Below are positions 1-5,882 of a stretch of DNA of 12,619 nt, piece after piece (position 1 is the stretch's first letter; every line of letters begins with the position of its first letter). Under the pieces are notes generated by a model. The model was not told where the DNA came from, ran no database searches, and worked only from the letters and a program-made list of their open reading frames with translations. The stretch comes from Treponema sp. (GTDB taxonomy: Bacteria; Spirochaetota; Spirochaetia; Treponematales; Breznakiellaceae), in contig JAISEA010000065.1 in NCBI GenBank assembly GCA_031264475.1, positions 1 through 12,619 on the forward strand. The letters are read 5' to 3'. The position numbers and the translations under genes are program-made.

Positions 1-260
1 GTGTAAGATACCGCGGATTTTGTCGAGTTCGAGCCCGCACCCACAATGACCCTACCCGAACATTCCTTTACCGCTATCTTTATGAGCTTCTCTTCCTCAT
101 CCTCTTCAAGCGTAGGCGCTTCGCCTGTGGTTCCAATCGGTACGATACCATCAACACGGTTCGCCATCTGGAATCTTACCAATTCCCTAAAACCATCGTA
201 ATCAACGGCTCCGTTTTCTTTCATCGGCGTAATAAGCGCCGTAAACACTCCTGTCAACAT
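1..260 (-). CDS. dapA: 4-hydroxy-tetrahydrodipicolinate synthase, N-terminal part (truncated by window edge)
   Basis: The first 86 residues of DapA are visible; the rest lies beyond the left edge. The enzyme condenses pyruvate with aspartate semialdehyde, the first committed step to diaminopimelate and lysine, in the cytoplasm. The translation begins MLTGVFTALITPM. It carries the family loop GTTGEAPTL at residues 43-51, whose threonines line the active site, and GAGSNST at 74-80. The Schiff-base lysine is outside the window. The ATG at 260 is chosen because GAGGTAAC lies just upstream. That ribosome site overlaps the stop of dapB, and the two genes are 7 bases apart, so they are co-transcribed and probably translationally linked. 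The family identity is clear. A paralogous NAL-family aldolase is possible in principle but unlikely next to dapB and lysC. Confidence 0.93.
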   Translation of the reverse strand, partial: MLTGVFTALITPMKENGAVDYDGFRELVRFQMANRVDGIVPIGTTGEAPTLEEDEEEKLIKIAVKECSGRVIVGAGSNSTKSAVSY

Positions 261-267
261 TGTTACC

Positions 268-1056
268 TCACTCATAGTCTGACCCCGCCAGATCGTCCAA
301 AACATCGTCAATGGTAAAAACACCCTTTCGCGGTTCCGCAATTAACCATTCCGCGGCAAACAAAGCCCCGTAAGCAAAACCATATCTGTTCCGAGCCGTA
401 TGGGTAATTTGAACGCCGTCCGCCGAAGAATCAAATACCACGCTGTGAGTTCCGGGCACAGCCCCCACCCTCATACTGGCAAAGTGCAATTCTTCATCTT
501 CTATCGGACGGTTTATCGTCTCCCAAACCACCCTTTTCTTCCGCTTAAATTCAGACATGATCTTCTCAACAAGAACCTTGGCGGTCCCCGAAGGACTTTC
601 TAGTTTCTCATTGTGGTGAACCTCAAAGCCCCCCACATCGTAATCGTCAAAAGAATTGAACAGTCTCGCGGCGTATTGAGCTATCCGATAGAATAGATTT
701 ACCCCTATCGAGAAGTTCGGCGCGTAAACAACGCTTGAACCGTTTGTTTCAACTATCTTCTCAACGTCCGCAAGCTTATCATACCAATTTGTGGTTCCCA
801 CTACCGTAGGCGTCCGCACATCGGCAAGCCGCTTTATGTTCTCAAACGCCGCGCCCGGCTTGGAAAACTCAATAGCCGCATCCGCCTTACTAATATTCTT
901 CGAGCCGTCAATGGACGTTTCTATAGTATACCCCAAAAGCGAAGTCTTCTCCGCCGTATACGGATCGATGATAGCCGTAATTTCATGCCCGCGAGACGCT
1001 ATAACTTGCTCCAATTCCTTTCCCATCTTTCCATAACCAATAAGCGCTATTTTCAT
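268..1056 (-). CDS. dapB: 4-hydroxy-tetrahydrodipicolinate reductase
   Basis: This cytoplasmic reductase makes tetrahydrodipicolinate with NAD(P)H, the second dedicated step toward diaminopimelate and lysine. The 262-residue protein is of normal family length. The N-terminal Rossmann fold shows GYGKMG at 7-12. The cofactor and substrate loops follow: EFSKPG (63-68), GTTNW (87-91) and APNFSIGVN (112-120). The catalytic signature EVHHNEKLESPSGTA (145-159) contains the His pair 147/148 and Lys151. The frame is open to a TTG at 1071, but that codon overlaps the lysC stop. The ATG at 1056 has AAAGGA seven bases upstream and gives the expected start MKIALIGYG, so it is preferred. lysC ends 11 bases upstream and dapA begins 7 bases downstream, giving a tight lysC-dapB-dapA operon. 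All signature residues are present. Confidence 0.96.
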   Translation of the reverse strand: MKIALIGYGKMGKELEQVIASRGHEITAIIDPYTAEKTSLLGYTIETSIDGSKNISKADAAIEFSKPGAAFENIKRLADVRTPTVVGTTNWYDKLADVEKIVETNGSSVVYAPNFSIGVNLFYRIAQYAARLFNSFDDYDVGGFEVHHNEKLESPSGTAKVLVEKIMSEFKRKKRVVWETINRPIEDEELHFASMRVGAVPGTHSVVFDSSADGVQITHTARNRYGFAYGALFAAEWLIAEPRKGVFTIDDVLDDLAGSDYE

Positions 1057-1067
1057 TCTTTTTCCTT

Positions 1068-2393
1068 TCAATCAAAAAATTCTTTATGTAAACCGCGCAC
1101 TACATCCACGGCTTGCGTGTCTTCAACAATGAAGCTAATGTTTACCTTGCTTGCGCCTTGAGAAATCATCTGAACCTGAACGCCAAGCTCAAAACACACG
1201 CCGCAGGCGCGACTGAGTATCTCCGAAGACCGTTCCACATCGCCAATGATCGTAATAATAGCCTTACCTATTTTTATATCAACATGGGCGATTTTAAGGA
1301 GGTCCTCCCTAGTACGATCTAGGTTGTAAGCCGCATCAAGAGTGACTGACACCGACACCTCACTCGTCGCCACTATGTCAACCGAAATGCCGTATCTTGA
1401 GAACGCCGCAAATACTTGTTCCAAGAAACCTGATTGCCCCATCATACGGGTCGACGTAATATCAACCATCGTTACATCTCTACGAGTCGTTATGGCGCGT
1501 ACAGGCTTTGGCGTGGCGTTCTTTTCTACAGTGGAAACGATGCGGGTGCCGGGCGCAGATGGATTGTAGGAATTTTTTACCAAAACGGGCACGTCTGTTT
1601 TGGCGCAAGGTTGCATAGCCCGCGGATGCAGAACTTGCGCACCGTAATAGGCAAGCTCTGCCGCCTCCTCATAGGTAATGACCGATAAAGGTTTAGCCGA
1701 CGGCACAATATGTGGGTCCCCGCTGAGTATACCATCAACGTCCTTCCACACCTGCGCTTCTTCAGCGCCGCACGCAGCCGCGATGACAGTTGCGGTAAGG
1801 TCGGAACCGCCTCTGCCCAAAGTCGTAATCACACCATCTTTTGTTTTTGCGATGAAGCCCGTTACAATGGGCAGAACACCCTTTTCTATAAGAGGGAGGA
1901 GTCTTTGCGGTATGAGTTCCCAGCTTTCCTTCAACAACCACGCTTGGGAATAGTTGTCGTCAGAAAGAAAACCAGCTTCCCACGCGTCGATGGGCTTGGC
2001 GTTGATGCCTATTTTTCTGAAATACGCGGACACTATCCGCACCGAAAGTCTCTCGCCAAAGGAAACAAGGTAATCTTTTGTCTTTTTGGTGAGTTCTTTT
2101 ATCATAGAAATGCCTAAAAGAAGGTTTTTTAACTCTTCAATCAGCGGCGTCATTTCTACATCAAGCCTCAATTCCTCTATGGCTTTGCGATGCGGTTCTT
2201 CAATCTTGTGGATTGAAACAACCCCCTCTTTCAACGCCAAATCAGCCGCCTCAAGCAGATAATCTGTAGTATCCCCCATTGCCGACAGCACCAGTACCGG
2301 GTGTCGCAGCATATACTGCCTCACGATGTCCGCCATACTGCGGATGCGCTCCGCGTCAGCCACAGAACTTCCCCCGAATTTCATTACTATCAT
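1068..2393 (-). CDS. lysC: Aspartate kinase
   Basis: This enzyme phosphorylates aspartate with ATP, the entry step to the aspartate family and here presumably to lysine and diaminopimelate. The 441-residue protein has the amino-acid kinase domain first: KFGGSS at 5-10, SFGERLS at 111-117, TLGRGGSDLTA at 191-201 and KDVDGILSGDP at 217-227. Two C-terminal ACT regulatory segments follow, around 318-355 and 377-435. The second contains MISQGASKVNISFIV, the type that usually binds lysine for feedback inhibition. The start is uncertain: TTG at 2402, ATG at 2393 and ATG at 2384 are all in frame and none has a convincing ribosome site. ATG 2393 is chosen because it gives MIVMKFGGSS. Only 77 bases separate it from the methyltransferase stop. 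A TATAAA at 2422-2427 could be a -10 box, but no good -35 is seen. There is no room for a lysine riboswitch. Confidence 0.94.
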   Translation of the reverse strand: MIVMKFGGSSVADAERIRSMADIVRQYMLRHPVLVLSAMGDTTDYLLEAADLALKEGVVSIHKIEEPHRKAIEELRLDVEMTPLIEELKNLLLGISMIKELTKKTKDYLVSFGERLSVRIVSAYFRKIGINAKPIDAWEAGFLSDDNYSQAWLLKESWELIPQRLLPLIEKGVLPIVTGFIAKTKDGVITTLGRGGSDLTATVIAAACGAEEAQVWKDVDGILSGDPHIVPSAKPLSVITYEEAAELAYYGAQVLHPRAMQPCAKTDVPVLVKNSYNPSAPGTRIVSTVEKNATPKPVRAITTRRDVTMVDITSTRMMGQSGFLEQVFAAFSRYGISVDIVATSEVSVSVTLDAAYNLDRTREDLLKIAHVDIKIGKAIITIIGDVERSSEILSRACGVCFELGVQVQMISQGASKVNISFIVEDTQAVDVVRGLHKEFFD

Positions 2394-2470
2394 AATGGTC
2401 AATATTAGCAGATATTACGTCTTTATACAACGGCTTCTCGCAGGAAGCCCTGCGGCACGCCGCCTAGAAG
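2394..2470. other. Short spacer upstream of lysC with two small hairpins
   Basis: This 77-base gap lies between the methyltransferase stop and lysC. It holds an inverted repeat GGCTTC/GAAGCC (2432-2437 and 2444-2449, six-base loop). Beside it is a GC-rich GCGGCAC...GCCGC palindrome near 2452-2464. Neither is followed by a T run on either strand, so intrinsic termination is not supported. A possible -10 TATAAA on the minus strand lies at 2422-2427. lysC may depend on that promoter or on read-through from the genes upstream. Confidence 0.4.
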
Positions 2471-3265
2471 CTAGAATCTTGAAATAAATAACTCTTTTCC
2501 ATTTTGGTTGGAATTGACCGTGGTATTCCTCATGCCATAGGTTAAATTCCAAGGAATTATATTGGCGAAAGAGAACAAGCCGCGAATATATTCACTGTCA
2601 TCATAAGTTATCAGCCATTTGTGGTTGCAATTTTTCATATTTTCGGCGAATCTTCTGTGATCAAATGATTTATGTAGATCGCCGTTTTTCCCATAGAGCG
2701 CTGATTTTGTCGCAGAATAATACGGTGGGTCAAGAAAAATAAACACGTTTTTACCTTCTTTTTTTACTAACTCTTCATAATCGTAATTTGTTATTGTCGA
2801 GCCGTTTATTACTTTCGCAAGACCGTTTAATCGTTCAATACTGCTTTCGGTAAATCTTCCCTTAAAAGCGCTTTCAGAATAGCCTCCGCTTAACGTCGTG
2901 CCGGAAAATGTTATGCGGTTATAAATAAAAAACGCGGACGCCTTTTCTAAATCGTTAAAGCTTTCACTGTTTTTATTCAAAAACTGAAATAATTCTCTGC
3001 CAGCCGGATATTTTTCCCGCCATTCATAAACTTTTGCAATCAAAGCGTTCACATCTTTTTGCGTCATTACCCAAAACTTGTAGAGTTCAGAGTATAAATC
3101 ATTTATCCAATATTTTTTATTTGGATAACACTGTTTTACATACACAAACACCGAACCACCACCAAGAAACGGCTCGCGGAATTCGTCAAAATCGGGAATC
3201 AATTTTGCGATTGTTTCAACGGCTCTGCTTTTCCCGCCCGGGTACCGTAATGGCGATCTTATCAT
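2471..3265 (-). CDS. DNA adenine-specific methyltransferase, D12/Dam class (type II modification enzyme)
   Basis: This is predicted to transfer a methyl group from S-adenosylmethionine to the N6 of adenine in the site cut by the neighbouring nuclease. The 264-residue protein follows the alpha-class motif order. RYPGGKS (7-13) is motif X, EPFLGGGSVF (31-40) is motif I and the cofactor loop, IND near 54-56 is motif II, and LDPPYY (178-183) is the catalytic motif IV. An upstream TTG at 3274 is also in frame. The ATG at 3265 is preferred because it overlaps the stop of the upstream gene as ATGA, which indicates translational coupling. Coding sequence here is clearly AT-richer than dapB or the kinase, as in the upstream gene, and suggests acquisition of the pair. 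The recognition sequence cannot be read from the protein. A solitary Dam role is less likely because of the coupled partner. Confidence 0.92.
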   Translation of the reverse strand: MIRSPLRYPGGKSRAVETIAKLIPDFDEFREPFLGGGSVFVYVKQCYPNKKYWINDLYSELYKFWVMTQKDVNALIAKVYEWREKYPAGRELFQFLNKNSESFNDLEKASAFFIYNRITFSGTTLSGGYSESAFKGRFTESSIERLNGLAKVINGSTITNYDYEELVKKEGKNVFIFLDPPYYSATKSALYGKNGDLHKSFDHRRFAENMKNCNHKWLITYDDSEYIRGLFSFANIIPWNLTYGMRNTTVNSNQNGKELFISRF

Positions 3266-4365
3266 TTTGTACAACCAATTTTGACCGTGAAATTATTTTC
3301 GTTTGCCTCTCTAAAAAGTTCCAAAATGAGAGTCTGTAAATCAGTTTTTAACTTGTTTTCCGTAATAAATTTTTCTCTGTCTGCCGTACAAGTTTCTGAA
3401 GTAATTCCACCGGCAAGTTTTGTTGAAGTTAAACTCAAAACCGACTGGCTTTTTATTTTTTTACCATTTATCTCAACGTCCCGCAGATTGGAATACAAAA
3501 TCATCTTCAACAAACCATCCTTTATATCGCCCATACTTGGTAAAACGCCTTGTTTGGAATGTTTGCCTTCAATCAAATATACCGTATTTTCATCAATCAA
3601 AACTTCATCAACCGTAAAAAAATACTGTCCGCCGAGATAATTTGTAATCGTAATTTTTGCTTTTGAGAATGTTGATAAACTCTCTTTCGGCTGTGTGGTA
3701 ACGCTCTCTCTTGCCTGTGCCTGTTCCGCTTTTTCGCGCGAAAACAGCATAAATGTTTTTGTATCTTTGCCGATTTTCTCTTTGAAGTTATCAATGCCAG
3801 ATTGACTATGCAAAATCACATTCGTTTCATTTGATATTTTCTTGTATGCACTTTTTGCTCTATCTATTATTGAATGAAAATTGTTTGTCAGTTCATTCAT
3901 ATTCCAATGCAAAGCCGAACTGTGATATTGTTCTATTTCTTTGATTTTTGAAACAACATACTCATTATTGAATTTAAAATCAGTTATTTTATTTTCGTAT
4001 TCCTGATTTTTTACCGCTTTATCGTAATATGCGAAGATCACAAAAACATCAAGCAATGACATCAATGAAACGGTATCCCATTGCAAAAAATCTCTATCGC
4101 CGTCAAACCCTTCGTCTTTAATTACAGGAATTACAGTTATTTTCTTCGATACATTGAGCGTATTATAAACTCTCTCATAAGGATATGAGCGTGTACGTTT
4201 CGGAGACACCCATTTTGATATTGCGTAAGAATATTTTTTATCATTCAAAAGGCAATATGAGGGTGTTTTGTTGATATTGAATTTATCAATATCAACAGTT
4301 TGTAAATCTTCTGAAAGAAGAACCTTGTACTTTATTCCTGTTATTTTTCCTGTAATAATATTCAT
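3262..4365 (-). CDS. Putative type II restriction endonuclease, PD-(D/E)XK-like
   Basis: I do not recognise a named family with certainty. The 367-residue protein overlaps the adenine methyltransferase by 4 bases, and position beside such an enzyme is the main reason for the call. Near residues 253-268 the pattern D-E-V-L-I-D, then V-Y-L-I-E-G-K (E266, K268), matches the beta-hairpin spacing of a PD-(D/E)XK active site. It is followed by HSKQGVLPS, as in nucleases acting on DNA. The N-terminal part has a basic/aromatic stretch around 50-68 (SKWVSPKRTRSYPYERVY) and a charged helical middle. No signal peptide or membrane segment is seen. Base composition is low: one 60-base sample (3841-3900) is 28% GC, against 48% in a dapB sample. 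ATG 4365 is the first start, with only a weak ribosome site. An alternative is a non-nuclease accessory protein of the modification system. Confidence 0.68.
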   Translation of the reverse strand: MNIITGKITGIKYKVLLSEDLQTVDIDKFNINKTPSYCLLNDKKYSYAISKWVSPKRTRSYPYERVYNTLNVSKKITVIPVIKDEGFDGDRDFLQWDTVSLMSLLDVFVIFAYYDKAVKNQEYENKITDFKFNNEYVVSKIKEIEQYHSSALHWNMNELTNNFHSIIDRAKSAYKKISNETNVILHSQSGIDNFKEKIGKDTKTFMLFSREKAEQAQARESVTTQPKESLSTFSKAKITITNYLGGQYFFTVDEVLIDENTVYLIEGKHSKQGVLPSMGDIKDGLLKMILYSNLRDVEINGKKIKSQSVLSLTSTKLAGGITSETCTADREKFITENKLKTDLQTLILELFREANENNFTVKIGCTK

Positions 4366-4393
4366 ATCTACTTAAGCTTATTACAGACTTCTA

Positions 4394-4426
4394 CCCGTTA
4401 AGAAGTCATTAAACAGGCTTCGCCTG
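4394..4426 (-). repeat. Palindromic gene-end repeat, copy B
   Basis: On the minus strand this reads CAGGCGAAGCCTG, then TTTAATGACTTCTTAACGGG. It contains the CAGGC/GCCTG hairpin with a 3-base loop, and the second arm can instead pair with the distal end. It lies 29 bases upstream of the nuclease start, so that gene's leader is partly made of repeat. An extra GAAGTC just beyond it (4385-4390) pairs with the internal GACTTC. It matches copies at 4463, 5851 and 11321. Confidence 0.75.
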
Positions 4427-4432
4427 CTTGTC

Positions 4433-4454
4433 GGGGACAGTGGTGCCCCCTTTT
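4433..4454. repeat. GC-rich imperfect palindrome with trailing T run (plus strand)
   Basis: The core GGGGACAGTGGTGCCCC can fold through GGGG/CCCC, with a G-rich centre recalling the GGTGCC words elsewhere in the window. It is followed on the plus strand by TTTT. It lies between two gene-end repeats in the spacer downstream of the phosphoribosyltransferase gene. The T run is on the wrong strand for terminating that minus-strand gene, so I treat it as a repeat element, not a terminator. Confidence 0.4.
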
Positions 4455-4462
4455 AGACAACA

Positions 4463-4496
4463 CCTGTTAAGAAGTCGTTAAATAGGCTTGTCGCTA
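4463..4496 (-). repeat. Palindromic gene-end repeat, copy A (starts at a stop codon)
   Basis: On the minus strand this begins at the TAG stop of the phosphoribosyltransferase gene and continues GACAAGCCTATTTAACGACT, then TCTTAACAGG. The CCTATT and AACAGG arms pair with a G-T wobble around a loop containing GACTTC. It is a diverged copy of the family at 4394, 5851 and 11321. Confidence 0.72.
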
Positions 4497-5414
4497 TTCC
4501 TTGTCGTATTGAATTAAAGTGCGGATGGGGATATTTGGCAAAGATTGCTCGTAATGAAAGAAAGGAAGTCCGACAATGCCGAAGATTTCAGGCACGATAG
4601 CGCCGACGTCTGTGAGGAGTTTGTATGCGGCGTTAAGCGTTCCGCCGGTAGCAATGAGATCGTCCATTAGCAGAACCTGTTTACCTATAGGCACATCATC
4701 TGGATGAATCTCAATCTCGGAAACACCGTATTCTAGGTTAAAACTCATGCTTAACGTCTTACCCGGGAGCTTGCCTTTCTTGCGAATCAGAATCAGCGGG
4801 ATACCCATACGATCAGCGAAAGGCGCCGCGAAGAGAAATCCCCTTGCCTCGATAGCCGCGACAGCATCTATGCCCTTGTCTTGATATATCTCGACCATAG
4901 CGTTAATGCAGTAGTCAAAAGCTTTTGGATTCGCCAAGATAGAGGTTATATCATAAAAGAGTATACCCTCTTTGGGGAAATCAGGTACTTTTCTAATATA
5001 ATCATCCAAGTTAAATCCGCGCCCTTTAGTCATTACATGGTCGGTCCACTGCTTTACATTATTGTCAATGTTTTTTGCATAGAGTGGTTTGTGATAAAGA
5101 GCCACTTCCGAATCATGCACCATATTGGCGAGATAGTCCACGGCGGATTCGTCAGCGGGTGAAAAAACCCCACACGGTCTACCGACAAGATTGATGTGCT
5201 TGAGAACCGTCTCTAGGTAGGCAAACGAATCGGGATTAGGTTCCTCACATCCAAAAAAATATACTTCAGCAGGGAGTATATCCGTACCCATGAGATCCGG
5301 AGCAATAGTAGAGACCACACGCGCTGATTTCAGCGACTTCGCTATGCTCTCCGCCATCTTGCGACAGGACTCTTTTCCATCAGTAACGATAAGAACATTC
5401 TTCTTTGTTTCCAC
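4494..5414 (-). CDS. apt: Flavodoxin-like domain fused to adenine phosphoribosyltransferase
   Basis: The C-terminal part (about 136-306) is a full-length adenine phosphoribosyltransferase, which salvages adenine with PRPP to AMP in the cytoplasm. It shows VPDFPKEGILFYDIT (143-157), AAIEARGF (186-193) and the PRPP loop VLLMDDLIATGGT (247-259). About 130 extra residues precede it: NVLIVTDGKESCRKMAESIA, then alternating beta/alpha segments with VYFFGCEEPN and CGVFSPAD. This resembles a flavodoxin-like or Rossmann-type fold. Classical enzymes are about 170-180 residues, so this is a fusion. The GTG at 5414 is the start that retains the first beta strand; the next in-frame ATG (residue 20) would delete it. 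No ribosome site precedes the GTG, and a strong promoter lies nine bases away, so the mRNA may be leaderless. The function of the N-terminal domain is unknown. The gene symbol applies to the C-terminal domain. Confidence 0.9.
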   Translation of the reverse strand: METKKNVLIVTDGKESCRKMAESIAKSLKSARVVSTIAPDLMGTDILPAEVYFFGCEEPNPDSFAYLETVLKHINLVGRPCGVFSPADESAVDYLANMVHDSEVALYHKPLYAKNIDNNVKQWTDHVMTKGRGFNLDDYIRKVPDFPKEGILFYDITSILANPKAFDYCINAMVEIYQDKGIDAVAAIEARGFLFAAPFADRMGIPLILIRKKGKLPGKTLSMSFNLEYGVSEIEIHPDDVPIGKQVLLMDDLIATGGTLNAAYKLLTDVGAIVPEIFGIVGLPFFHYEQSLPNIPIRTLIQYDKE

Positions 5415-5423
5415 AATGCTATG

Positions 5424-5452
5424 ATTGTATGTAGGAATCTTGAACTTGTCAA
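5424..5452 (-). promoter_or_regulatory. Sigma-70 type promoter of the phosphoribosyltransferase fusion gene
   Basis: On the minus strand a perfect TTGACA (5452-5447) is followed after 17 bases by TACAAT (5429-5424), a five-of-six -10 box. The GTG start begins nine bases beyond the -10 box. Transcription would therefore start about two or three bases before the start codon, leaving no room for a Shine-Dalgarno site. Confidence 0.75.
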
Positions 5453-5838
5453 TAGGTATTTACACGCGAAATAAGGCGGCGTCTGACACCAATGGCGGTC
5501 GGATCGAAGCCATGCCTGACCCCAGCCGACACCAGCCGAGCGGCGGAGTTAGGCGATGTCTGACACCAACGGTCGGGTAGGAAGTCCTATCTGACACTAA
5601 CAGCGGTCAATCACCCGAAACGAAGCGAAGCAAGTGATGTCTGACACCGAAGTGATATTTAACACCGAAGGCGAGGTCTCTGACACCAACGATTACCGCG
5701 AACTTGAAACCTTAGTTTCAGACCGAGTCACATTATGGTCTGACTCCGAGTCATATTATACGAGGAGCGTGGCATGGGTAAGTATCTGTCCTTGTGTTAA
5801 GAGATAGGTTAAGTTTAGGTATTTTGGGGTAGGCTTCG
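5453..5838. repeat. Repeat-rich spacer: degenerate TCTGACACC series
   Basis: No gene is supported in this stretch. The word TCTGACACC or a close variant recurs at about 5482, 5559, 5590 (ending CACT), 5640 and 5679, with TCTGACTCC near 5739 and weaker forms (CTGACCCC, TTTAACACC) between. Spacing is irregular, about 30-77 bases. Most copies are followed by AAC or GAA. A small hairpin TGAAAC-CTTA-GTTTCA lies at 5705-5720. Two imperfect copies of CGAGTCA-ATTAT flank 5725-5760. A minus-strand TATAAT occurs at 5755-5760, but no -35 partner is visible. The word is close to the CCAGACACC half of the GGTGCCAGACACC element, so a decayed relation is possible. Confidence 0.6.
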
Positions 5839-5850
5839 GGTGCCAGACAC
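5839..5850 (+). repeat. REP-like word GGTGCCAGACAC
   Basis: Twelve of the 13 bases of GGTGCCAGACACC are present (the last base is G). It abuts the gene-end repeat at 5851. Identical 13-base words occur at 11260 and 12416, and inverted at 11296. Confidence 0.7.
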
Positions 5851-5882
5851 GCCTGTTACGAAGTCATTAAACAGGCTCCGCC
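5851..5882 (-). repeat. Palindromic gene-end repeat, copy C (contains the kinase stop codon)
   Basis: GCCTGTT (5851-5857) and AACAGGC (5870-5876) form a seven-base perfect stem around a 12-base loop. The TAA stop of the hybrid kinase (5869-5867) lies inside that loop, and the family's GACTTC core lies beside it. The outer part GGCGGAGCC supplies the last codons of the kinase. There is no T run after the stem, so an intrinsic terminator is not evident. Confidence 0.75.

Noticed and set aside
1057..1071. TTG start five codons upstream in dapB
   Set aside because: It overlaps the lysC stop. The ATG at 1056 has a ribosome site and matches the family N-terminus.
2394..2470. Lysine riboswitch upstream of lysC
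   Set aside because: Only 77 bases separate lysC from the upstream gene, too few for the known lysine riboswitch, and its conserved core is not seen.
4433..4454. Intrinsic terminator of the phosphoribosyltransferase gene
   Set aside because: The T run is on the plus strand, whereas the gene is transcribed on the minus strand.
5755..5783. Promoter with TATAAT at 5755-5760 facing the phosphoribosyltransferase gene
   Set aside because: No acceptable -35 lies 16-18 bases upstream, and a much better promoter is present at 5424-5452.
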